From Solirubrobacterales bacterium (GTDB lineage: Bacteria; Actinomycetota; Thermoleophilia; Solirubrobacterales; Solirubrobacteraceae): DNA of 5,152 nucleotides. The notes under the pieces were generated by a model. That model did not search any database. It was not told the origin of the DNA and saw only the letters and a program-made list of their open reading frames with translations. The position numbers and the translations under genes are program-made. This document shows, in pieces, positions 1 to 5,152 of this stretch; position 1 is the first letter of the stretch, and every line of letters starts with the position of its first letter. The stretch spans positions 1-5,152 of the forward strand of contig JACDAP010000172.1 of the NCBI GenBank assembly GCA_013695395.1, written 5' to 3'.

Positions 1-290
1 CGGTTGAGCGAGCGCAGCAGCGTCGTCTTGCCGCAGCCCGACGGCCCGATCAGGGCGAGCACCTCGCCCGCGCGCACCGGCAGGTCGACCGCGTTGACCG
101 CGATCTTCGCCCCGTAGGCCAGCGTGACCGCCTCCAGGCGCATCCGCTCCACCGCGGCACCGCCGGCGCGGCGGGGCGGGGCCACGGCGGTCGCCGGACG
201 AGCATCGTCGAATGGATGCGGGGAGACCGCCTCGGGAACGCGCCCGTCGAGCACGATCCGGCGCACCGGGGGCGGGGTCATCGACTCCAT
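1..290 (-). CDS. pstB: Phosphate ABC transporter ATP-binding protein PstB (N-terminal part, cut by window edge)
   Basis: This is the cytoplasmic ATPase that powers phosphate import through the PstC/PstA channel. Only the first 96 residues are present. Visible are the strand [10 protein letters not shown] (51-60) with a likely A-loop Tyr59, and the Walker A motif GPSGCGKTT (82-90) followed by LLRSLN, the usual PstB spelling. The Q-loop, signature and Walker B motifs lie outside the window. I chose ATG at 290 because GGGAGG (298-303) sits 7 bases upstream. ATG at 281 would make a neat ATGA overlap with the pstA stop but is 16 bases from that Shine-Dalgarno. The ATG at 290 leaves about 48 residues, rich in Pro, Ala and Arg, ahead of the ABC fold, where PstB normally has only a few. 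GTG at 152 or ATG at 143 would give a normal-length protein but have no good ribosome site. The gene overlaps the end of pstA by 13 bases. Identity is firm from the motif and operon context; the exact start is less sure. Confidence 0.93.
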   Translation of the reverse strand, partial: MESMTPPPVRRIVLDGRVPEAVSPHPFDDARPATAVAPPRRAGGAAVERMRLEAVTLAYGAKIAVNAVDLPVRAGEVLALIGPSGCGKTTLLRSLN

Positions 291-1249
291 TGCTGGACCT
301 CCCGGCCACCGCGCGCGATGCGGGCGGCCACGTAGTTCATGAGCACGACGAGCACGAGCAGCACGGCCGCGGCGGCGTAGGCCTTCTCGGGCGCGTTGCC
401 CTCTCCGGCCGGGGAGTTCTCGTAGACGTAGGTGGTGAGCGTCGCGCCCGTCCCCTGCAGGGTCTGCAGGAACGGGATCCCGCTGCCGCTGCCCTCGAGC
501 TGGAGCGTGGCGCCCGCGAGGATCACGACGATCGCGGTGTCGCCGATGATCCGGCCCATGCCGAGCGCGGTCCCCGTGGCGATGCCCGGACGGATCGAGG
601 GGAGCAGCACCCGGCGGACGGTCGCCGCCTTGCTCTTCCCGAGCGCGTAGGAGGCCTCGCGCACATGGGCGGGGACGGTGTTGAGCGCCTCGCGTGTGGC
701 CCCGACGATCAGCGGCAGCGCGACGATGCTCATGACGACGCCGCTGATCAGGATCGAGCGGCCGAAGGCGCCCGTGCCCTCCGGGGACTGGGAGAGGAAC
801 GCGAAAGCCGTGTTCGAGAAGACGGTCAGGCCGAAGAGCGCCAGCACGATGCTGGGGGTCCCCGCGATGATCTCCACGCCGGACTCCACGACGCGCGCCA
901 GCGGTGCCGGGCGGCCGTACTCGACCAGCCAGATCGCGACCGCGACCGCGATCGGCACGGCGATGATCGTCCCGATCGCGGTGAGCATCAGGGTGCCGAC
1001 GATCGGGTCGAGGAAGCCGCCCGCCTTGCTCTGGTCCGGGTCGCCGGTGGGCCGCTCGTAGAGGAGCGAGGGCTGCAGCTCGGTGATGCCCTTGTAGGCG
1101 AAGAAGAGGACGATCGCCCCGGCGACGAGGATCAGCGTGATGCCCGCAGCCCAGCAGAGCGCGAGGCCGATCCGGTCGGCGAGCGGCCAGGAGGCGCTCG
1201 TGTCCCGCGCGGGGGTGCGCGGACGGCGGGGAGCTTCGAAGGCGGACAT
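278..1249 (-). CDS. pstA: Phosphate ABC transporter permease PstA
   Basis: PstA is one of the two membrane subunits of the PstSCAB phosphate importer and pairs with PstC to form the translocation path. The 323-residue protein is a usual length for the family. It has a polar cytoplasmic N-terminus (1-25) and about six membrane segments (roughly 28-52, 83-110, 118-143, 166-184, 220-247, 288-311). The cytoplasmic coupling loop with the EAA-type motif is at 198-223: [16 protein letters not shown], then LLPSIRPGI. This loop docks on PstB. After it comes [10 protein letters not shown] (233-242), where I recall most PstA proteins having GETAP, so Asp237 replaces a Glu. The ATG at 1249 shares one base with the pstC stop (TGATG), which indicates translational coupling; GGGA lies about 7 bases upstream. 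The same frame stays open for 491 more codons upstream through pstC and pstS, but that is a GC artefact. It is called PstA rather than a second PstC because it follows pstC and lacks the longer PstC extracytoplasmic loop. Confidence 0.95.
   Translation of the reverse strand: MSAFEAPRRPRTPARDTSASWPLADRIGLALCWAAGITLILVAGAIVLFFAYKGITELQPSLLYERPTGDPDQSKAGGFLDPIVGTLMLTAIGTIIAVPIAVAVAIWLVEYGRPAPLARVVESGVEIIAGTPSIVLALFGLTVFSNTAFAFLSQSPEGTGAFGRSILISGVVMSIVALPLIVGATREALNTVPAHVREASYALGKSKAATVRRVLLPSIRPGIATGTALGMGRIIGDTAIVVILAGATLQLEGSGSGIPFLQTLQGTGATLTTYVYENSPAGEGNAPEKAYAAAAVLLVLVVLMNYVAARIARGGREVQQWSR
298..303 (-). promoter_or_regulatory. Ribosome binding site deciding the pstB start
   Basis: The minus strand reads GGGAGG, ending 7 bases before ATG at 290 and lying inside the 3' end of pstA. 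It supports the upstream start, and therefore the long PstB N-terminus, over the ATGA-overlap start at 281. Confidence 0.6.
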
Positions 1250-2268
1250 CAGCGGATCCCGTACTTGCGCATCGGGCGCTTGGCGGCGTACCCGGCGTAG
1301 GAGAGCAGGCCGGCGGAGACGAGCAGCACGGCGGCGAAGGCGTAGAGGGTCTGGCCGAACGGCTCGACCGTGAGCCCCTCGGAGTTGAGGACGATCGAGG
1401 CGGCCAGGGGCTGGATCGGCTCGGTCAGGGCGTTCAGGCCGTCGAGCGGATTCGGGGTGAAGCCGAAGTTCCCGGCCACCATCGCGAGCATGATCGCCTC
1501 GCCGAGGGCCCGGGCGAGCGCGAGCACCAGGGCGGCGATGATCGCCGGGCGCGCGGTCCGCACGCCGATCGTCCACATCGTGCGCCAGCGGTTGACGCCG
1601 AGTGCGGTCGAGCCCTCCATCCACGTCCGGGGGACCGCGCGGAGGGCGTCGGAGATGATCGCGATCATGATCGGCGTGATCATCAGCGTGAGGATCACGA
1701 CCGCCGCGAACAGGCCCTCGCCCGAGATCGGGACGATCGGCTTGACGTCGAGCTTGAACTGCTGGGAGACGAGGTTGCGCCCGATCCAGGGCGTGAGGAG
1801 AAGGATCCCGATCAGGCCGTAGACCACCGAGGGCACCGCGGCCAGCAGCCGCACGACCGGGGTCATCAGCGCCGAGAGGCGCGGCGGGGCGAACTCGACG
1901 ATGAAAAGGCTGCAGAGGACGGCGAAGACGAGCCCGAAGCCGGCGGCGAGGACCGTGGAGATGACGGTGCCCATGATCAGCGGGAAGGCCCGGATCTCGT
2001 ACACGTAGTCCGCCTTCTCGGCGGGCGACTGCAGGATGTTCCGCAGCTGCGTGTTGATCTCGCCGCCCATCCCGAACCAGGAGAGGCCGTTGGCCTGGAA
2101 GGACGGCCAGGCCTTCGCGAAGACGAAGACGACCATCCCGGCGATGAAGGCGAGCAGCAGCACCGCGACGCCACCGAGGACGAGCTCGGTGCGCTCGCTC
2201 GCGCGGACGGACTGGCGCAGCGCCGCCCCCCGGGAGGGGCGGCGCGTGCCGGCGACGACGGTGGCCAC
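1249..2268 (-). CDS. pstC: Phosphate ABC transporter permease PstC
   Basis: PstC is the other membrane subunit of the phosphate importer. The 339 residues show a charged N-terminus (1-28), a first membrane span (30-52) and an extracytoplasmic stretch with WFGMGGE (64-70) that leads into the core at FPLIMGTV (95-102). Further spans lie at roughly 96-126, 131-160, 185-207, 241-265 and 305-328. The EAA-type coupling loop is at 218-243 ([15 protein letters not shown], then a basic stretch and ARPAI), followed by [17 protein letters not shown] (251-267), the expected PstC continuation with Glu257 kept. The frame is bounded upstream by the pstS stop TAG at 2310-2308, because the two genes happen to share a frame. 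GTG at 2268 is the first start codon after it and gives a sensible N-terminus. No convincing Shine-Dalgarno precedes it, so the start could rely on read-on ribosomes from pstS. The stop overlaps the pstA ATG. Confidence 0.95.
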   Translation of the reverse strand: MATVVAGTRRPSRGAALRQSVRASERTELVLGGVAVLLLAFIAGMVVFVFAKAWPSFQANGLSWFGMGGEINTQLRNILQSPAEKADYVYEIRAFPLIMGTVISTVLAAGFGLVFAVLCSLFIVEFAPPRLSALMTPVVRLLAAVPSVVYGLIGILLLTPWIGRNLVSQQFKLDVKPIVPISGEGLFAAVVILTLMITPIMIAIISDALRAVPRTWMEGSTALGVNRWRTMWTIGVRTARPAIIAALVLALARALGEAIMLAMVAGNFGFTPNPLDGLNALTEPIQPLAASIVLNSEGLTVEPFGQTLYAFAAVLLVSAGLLSYAGYAAKRPMRKYGIR

Positions 2269-2307
2269 GGGTGCCGCTACTCGCTTCGGGGAGCGTCGAG
2301 CCGCTCG
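2269..2307 (-). other. pstS-pstC intergenic spacer
   Basis: This 39-base gap is the only untranslated break inside the operon. It can form a small hairpin on the transcript (GAGCG, 6-base loop, CGCTC, at about 2290-2305). That is too short, and without a U-tract, to call a terminator. It could act as a processing or stabilising element that lets pstS be made in excess of the permease, as in other pst operons, but the sequence alone does not prove this. Confidence 0.3.
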
Positions 2308-3111
2308 CTAGCGGATCGAGATCCAGTCGGTGTTGATGATCCTGCGGGCGGCCGAGGAGTTCTGGATCCACCTGATCCACTTCGCCGCCTCGCCCTTGGC
2401 CCGGCCGCGGGTGACCATCCAGAAGTTGCGGACGCCGCCGTACTGGCCGGACTTCGCGTTGCGCAGCGTGCACGGCACGCCCTTGTAGCCGACGGCCGAG
2501 ACACCGCTCAGGAAGTCGAGCGAGACGAAGCCGACCGCGTCCTTGTCCGAGCGGACCGACTGGTTGACGAGCCCGTTCGAGCTCTTGGCCGACGAGGAGG
2601 CCGCCACGTTCAGTCTCGGCCCGAGGAAGATGTTCTTGAACGCGTCGCCGGTACCGGAGGCGGCCGTGCGCGAGATCAGCGAGATCGCGCCGGTCGACCT
2701 GGCGCCCGGCACGTCCTTCCACGAGCGCACGCGCCCCGTGAAGATCGCCTGGACCTGCTCCTGCGAGAGGTTCGCGATCGGGTTGGCCTTGTTCGTGATC
2801 ATGCAGACCGCGTCACGCGCGATCTTGTTGAAGACGAGCCCGCCCGGGTCGGAGGACTGCGGGTCGCGTGCGGCGTTGCCGATCGTCACGCGGCCCTTGG
2901 CGGCGTCGTTGATCCCCGTGTCCGAGCCGCCCTGGAGCAGCTTGAAGGACACGTTCCTGTTCACGCCCACGTACTTCTTGGCCAGGGAGCGGGCCAGCGG
3001 CGCGATCGAGGTCGACCCGGACATCGAGATGGTGGTCTTGGCCTCGGCGATCGCGGGGGTGGCGGCGACGGTGGCCATGGTCAGCGATGCGAGCAGGCGG
3101 GAGCGATTCAT
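2308..3111 (-). CDS. pstS: Phosphate-binding protein PstS (ABC transporter substrate-binding protein)
   Basis: PstS is the secreted high-affinity phosphate receptor that hands phosphate to PstCA. The 267 residues start with a signal peptide (basic MNRSR, hydrophobic 6-20, likely AEA cleavage after residue 24). The mature protein opens with TTISMSGSTSIAPLARSLA (26-44), the first phosphate-contacting loop of the family. It continues with LLQGGSDTGINDAAKGRVTIGNAAR (58-82, quoted region containing the GGSDTGI contact loop) and SRTAASGTGDAF (147-158), the SGT loop expected to hold the phosphate. Length and motifs fit the shorter PstS subfamily (TIGR02136-like) rather than the roughly 350-residue E. 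coli type. There is no Cys at the cleavage site, so it does not look like a lipoprotein, unlike many Gram-positive PstS proteins. Cys103 and Cys214 could form a disulfide. ATG at 3111 is the only start: an in-frame TAA lies upstream near 3205 with no other start codon between. GAGGA at 3121-3125 is the ribosome site. It is first in the pstSCAB operon. Confidence 0.96.
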   Translation of the reverse strand: MNRSRLLASLTMATVAATPAIAEAKTTISMSGSTSIAPLARSLAKKYVGVNRNVSFKLLQGGSDTGINDAAKGRVTIGNAARDPQSSDPGGLVFNKIARDAVCMITNKANPIANLSQEQVQAIFTGRVRSWKDVPGARSTGAISLISRTAASGTGDAFKNIFLGPRLNVAASSSAKSSNGLVNQSVRSDKDAVGFVSLDFLSGVSAVGYKGVPCTLRNAKSGQYGGVRNFWMVTRGRAKGEAAKWIRWIQNSSAARRIINTDWISIR

Positions 3112-3120
3112 GGGGGAGGT

Positions 3121-3125
3121 TCCTC
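3121..3125 (-). promoter_or_regulatory. pstS ribosome binding site
   Basis: GAGGA on the minus strand lies 9 bases before the pstS ATG. It is flanked on both sides by CCTC copies (about 3116-3119 and 3127-3130) that could pair with the GAGG core. The loops would be only two bases, so real masking is doubtful. Confidence 0.6.
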
Positions 3126-3166
3126 GGGAGGGAGTAGGGCAGGGGAGTGCGGGCCCTTCTGCGGGA

Positions 3167-3195
3167 CCGAGGCAGCATCCGCGCCGTGGCCTCGG
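3167..3195 (-). promoter_or_regulatory. Stem-loop in the pstS 5' leader
   Basis: CCGAGGC (3167-3173) and GCCTCGG (3189-3195) form a perfect 7-bp inverted repeat around a 15-base GC-rich loop. If the -10 proposed at 3201-3206 is right, the transcript would begin at about 3194 and this hairpin would sit at its very 5' end. It may protect the mRNA from decay. There is no U-tract, so it is not an intrinsic terminator. Confidence 0.35.
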
Positions 3196-3200
3196 AGGTC

Positions 3201-3206
3201 GTTATC
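3201..3206 (-). promoter_or_regulatory. Candidate -10 element of the pstS promoter
   Basis: The minus strand reads TGATAAC, with GATAAC as a fair match to the TANNNT/TATAAT pattern. It is one of very few A/T-containing spots in a GC-rich leader. The -35 position at 17-bp spacing (3224-3229, ACTTCT) is a poor match to TTGACA but directly abuts the inverted-repeat arm at 3229-3238. This is the arrangement expected when a Pho-type activator replaces a good -35. Transcription would start at about 3194, leaving a leader of roughly 80 bases. The call rests on pattern alone. Confidence 0.35.
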
Positions 3207-3228
3207 AGGAGGTGGCCGGGTGGAGAAG

Positions 3229-3277
3229 TTCTGGTGAAACGTCCGTTCACCAGAAAGTCTCAGGTCGTTCACCGGCC
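3229..3277. promoter_or_regulatory. Pho-box-like operator between the divergent genes
   Basis: Two exact GTTCACC heptamers start at 3245 and 3267, 22 bp apart. That is two 11-bp units, the repeat unit of actinobacterial PhoP boxes. The unit between them (3256) keeps 3 of 7 positions and the one before (3234) keeps 4 of 7, so four units lie in phase. The first heptamer is also the right arm of a perfect inverted repeat, TTCTGGTGAA (3229-3238) and TTCACCAGAA (3246-3255), separated by 7 bases. The direct repeats point toward the plus-strand gene and the left arm points toward pstS. Phosphate-starvation control of pst operons by PhoP, PhoB or RegX3 response regulators is established; their binding here is inferred. 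GTTCACC also occurs twice inside the plus-strand gene as Phe-Thr codons, so the heptamer alone is weak evidence; the spacing and symmetry carry the call. Confidence 0.65.
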
Positions 3278-3293
3278 GGTCGGCTCGGGCGCC

Positions 3294-3299
3294 CATGCT
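3294..3299 (+). promoter_or_regulatory. Candidate -10 element of the plus-strand gene
   Basis: CATGCT resembles a TANNNT -10 only loosely. Its spacing would place transcription start at about 3306, exactly on the GTG start codon, giving a leaderless mRNA. No Shine-Dalgarno precedes that GTG, and the -35 position (3271-3276) overlaps the downstream Pho-like unit. It is a spacing argument rather than a strong motif match. Confidence 0.25.
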
Positions 3300-3305
3300 C
3301 CCTAC

Positions 3306-5152
3306 GTGCCTCTGCCGACCCCGGTCCGTCTGCTCGCGCTCGCCGCGAGCCTCGCGGGCTTCACGACCCTGGCCGTCGCGCCCGCGGGCGCTTCGATCGC
3401 CGACGCCACGGCCATCGACGGACCCTCGGCCGACATCATCGCGCTGGACGGGGTCGCGATGGCCGAGGACGGAACGGGCGGCCTGGTCTACCGCAAGCGC
3501 GTCGCCGGCCGCACCAATGTCTTCGTCTCGCGCTTCACCGCCCAGGGCTGGCAGCCGCCCCGGCGCGTCGACGTCGGGCAGGCCTTCAACTCCTCCTGGC
3601 CGGCGATCGGCGCGGGCAACGGCGGACGCCTGGTCGTCACCTGGGTCCACGAGTTCGGCGCCAACGTCCAGAACCGCATGTACTCCGCGGTGCTCGGCCC
3701 GGGGGCCACGCGCTTCCAGGACCCGGTGGCGGTCGACCTCGACGTCCGCGAAGGGCTCGACGCCTACCCCTCGCTGTCGATGAGCCGCGGCGGGGCCGCC
3801 TACCTCACCTACCGCGTGGTCTACAGCAGCCAGGATCCGAACCTGCCGCCCGGCTTCGTCGACGCCGATGTGCGCCTCGCTCGCTTCGCCGGGAGCTTCT
3901 GGAGCGTCTTCGGGCAGCCCGTGGACCGCAACCCGGTCCAGCCCGTCCGCACGCCCACGGCGCTGAACGGACCGCGCGTGGCCACCGATGCGGCCGGGAA
4001 CGCGGTCGTCGCCTGGACCGAGCCCGACGACGAGCTCATCGACCGCGTCTACGCCCGACGCATCTTCGGAGCGACCCCGGGCTTCGTGCTCCAGGCCAGC
4101 CCCGGCGGCGACCCGGGCGCGGAGGGCCGGCCGCTGCGGGCCGGACCCGATCAGTTCGATCTCGCTCTCTCACCGTTCGGCGAGGCGGCGATCGCCTACC
4201 GCCAGCTCCCGGCCTCCGGCGCCTCGTTCACCCGCCCGCGCGCGTACGTCAACCTGCTCCCCTCCGTCTTCTCCGAGAAGGCGGGGGCGTTCGTCGGGAT
4301 CAAGGCGGTGGACACCGGCGGGGCCGACGGGCCGACCGACGGGCTCGGGACCGTACGGGTGGGCGTCGACGACCAGGGTGGGTTCACCGCGGCGGTGGGC
4401 CGCGGGGTCGCAGGGCTTCTGGTCCCGGGCGACGAGCTGAGCGTCGGGGAACCCGAGCGCCTGGACGAGGGAGGCTCGGTCACCCCCCCGGATCCGTTCG
4501 TCGAGCGCGGCCCCGACGGTGCGCTCGCCGCGAGTTACAGCCTGTCGGACGCCGCCGGCGCCGCGGGCGTCGGGCTGCTCCAGCGCAACCCGGAGGCCAC
4601 CGGGGAGCGCAAGGTCGTGGCCACCGAAAGCGGGGGACCCGTGTCGACGCTGCTCTCCGACGGCTCCGGTCTCGGCGATGCGGCGATCGCGTTCCTCCAA
4701 GGGGAAGAGGCGCTCACGACGATCGCCGCGACCTCCGTCGACGCCCCGCCCGGGGGCTTCTCGGTCGCCACCCCTCCCGAGTTCGTCCGCACCCGACAGG
4801 TCGAGCTCACCTGGGACGAGGCGCCGGCCGGCGTCGGGGCGGTGCGCTACGAGCTGCTGATCGACGGCCAGGACTTCGGCAAGCAGATCAAGGGGCTCGA
4901 GCGCACGGTCTCCGCACGCGAGGTGGGCGACGGCGACCACGAGGTGGTCGTGGCGGCCGTCGACGCGGGCGGGCAACGCACGCGGACCGAGGCCGCCTCG
5001 CTGAAGATCGACCTGGAGGCCCCCCGGGTGCGGCTGACGGCGCCGGGCCGGTCGCGGCGGGCCACGGTCCGCCTGGCCGACGGTACGCCGGGGGAGGTCT
5101 CCGGTGTCGCAGCCTCCCGCTCGACCGTGGCCTGGGGAGACGGGCGCAGGGC
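3306..5152 (+). CDS. Secreted propeller-like/Ig-like protein of unknown function (3' end beyond window)
   Basis: I do not recognise a named gene here. The frame runs 615 codons without a stop and leaves the window open. Residues 1-29 form a clear signal peptide (Arg8, hydrophobic LLALAASLAGFTTLAVA, cleavage near AGA/S). Residues about 45-480 carry a diverged repeat, an Asp/Gly-rich turn followed by a short hydrophobic strand: NGGRLVVTWVHE (105-116), RGGAAYLTYRV (161-171), AGNAVVAWTEPD (230-241), FGEAAIAYRQ (291-300), with weaker copies near 54, 356, 403 and 454. This looks like a beta-propeller of about eight blades, with no Asp-box or catalytic signature seen. Residues about 490-570 resemble a fibronectin III/Ig-like domain (VELTWDEAP; VRYELLIDG; HEVVVAAVDAGG). 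A PKD-like segment begins after 570 and shows AWGDG (609-613). GTG at 3306 is chosen for the signal peptide; GTG at 3234 is in frame but lies inside the Pho-like box. It is divergent from pstS and may share its phosphate control. Confidence 0.85.
   Translation, partial: MPLPTPVRLLALAASLAGFTTLAVAPAGASIADATAIDGPSADIIALDGVAMAEDGTGGLVYRKRVAGRTNVFVSRFTAQGWQPPRRVDVGQAFNSSWPAIGAGNGGRLVVTWVHEFGANVQNRMYSAVLGPGATRFQDPVAVDLDVREGLDAYPSLSMSRGGAAYLTYRVVYSSQDPNLPPGFVDADVRLARFAGSFWSVFGQPVDRNPVQPVRTPTALNGPRVATDAAGNAVVAWTEPDDELIDRVYARRIFGATPGFVLQASPGGDPGAEGRPLRAGPDQFDLALSPFGEAAIAYRQLPASGASFTRPRAYVNLLPSVFSEKAGAFVGIKAVDTGGADGPTDGLGTVRVGVDDQGGFTAAVGRGVAGLLVPGDELSVGEPERLDEGGSVTPPDPFVERGPDGALAASYSLSDAAGAAGVGLLQRNPEATGERKVVATESGGPVSTLLSDGSGLGDAAIAFLQGEEALTTIAATSVDAPPGGFSVATPPEFVRTRQVELTWDEAPAGVGAVRYELLIDGQDFGKQIKGLERTVSAREVGDGDHEVVVAAVDAGGQRTRTEAASLKIDLEAPRVRLTAPGRSRRATVRLADGTPGEVSGVAASRSTVAWGDGRR

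Noticed and set aside
212..1300. A long plus-strand frame opposite pstB and pstA
   Set aside because: Its translation is low-complexity Asp/Arg/Glu/Gly sequence with no domains, and it lies antisense to well-supported pst genes. It is a GC-driven shadow.
278..2722. A single 814-codon minus-strand frame running through pstS, pstC and pstA
   Set aside because: Only the last 323 codons (PstA) make a membrane protein. The upstream part is Arg/Gly/Pro-rich out-of-frame translation of pstC and pstS, as expected when GC content is very high and stops are rare.
3234..3305. Upstream in-frame GTG at 3234 as start of the secreted protein
   Set aside because: It would add 24 residues before the signal peptide and place the start inside the palindrome. 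No ribosome site was seen before it.
3295..3783. ATG-started plus-strand frame at the beginning of the secreted gene
   Set aside because: The product is Ser/Arg/Pro-rich without domains and ends early, whereas the frame starting at GTG 3306 has a signal peptide, repeats and stays open to the window end.
4225..4388. Two further GTTCACC heptamers inside the plus-strand coding region
   Set aside because: They fall on Phe-Thr codons, are not spaced by a multiple of 11 bp, and have no promoter context, so they are probably chance matches.
4170..4976. 268-codon minus-strand frame within the secreted gene
   Set aside because: The translation is Arg/Gly/Asp-rich with no recognisable fold and is antisense to a continuous, domain-bearing frame.

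Overview
The window is a G+C-rich stretch, with C or G at almost every third codon position, from what is probably a high-GC actinobacterium. A member of the Thermoleophilia (Solirubrobacter/Conexibacter/Patulibacter type) would fit the codon use, the GTTCACC-type phosphate boxes and the large secreted propeller/Ig/PKD-like protein. This placement is inference from general character, not from a marker gene.

Positions 1-3111, minus strand, hold a high-affinity phosphate uptake operon in the order pstS (2308-3111), pstC (1249-2268), pstA (278-1249) and pstB (1-290, cut by the window edge). PstS captures phosphate outside the membrane, PstC and PstA form the membrane channel, and PstB is the ATPase. 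pstC/pstA overlap by one base (TGATG) and pstA/pstB overlap by 13 bases, so these genes are probably translationally coupled. pstS and pstC are separated by 39 bases. Whether phoU follows pstB cannot be seen here.

Positions 3112-3305 are a 194-base divergent intergenic region and the most information-rich part of the window. It contains a perfect 10-bp inverted repeat (3229-3238 with 3246-3255) and two exact GTTCACC heptamers (3245 and 3267) spaced 22 bp apart, which is two 11-bp Pho-box units. It also holds a plausible -10 for pstS and a GC-rich stem-loop in the pstS leader. The arrangement suggests one PhoP/PhoB/RegX3-type site serving both directions.

Positions 3306-5152, plus strand, hold the first 615 codons of an uninterrupted frame with no stop before the window end. 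It encodes a secreted protein with a signal peptide, about eight diverged propeller-like repeats, a fibronectin/Ig-like domain and the beginning of a PKD-like domain. Its function is unknown. Its position opposite pstS behind a shared Pho-like box makes it a candidate new phosphate-starvation gene. No RNA genes, mobile elements or CRISPR arrays were seen, and no gene-free stretch exceeds 300 bases.
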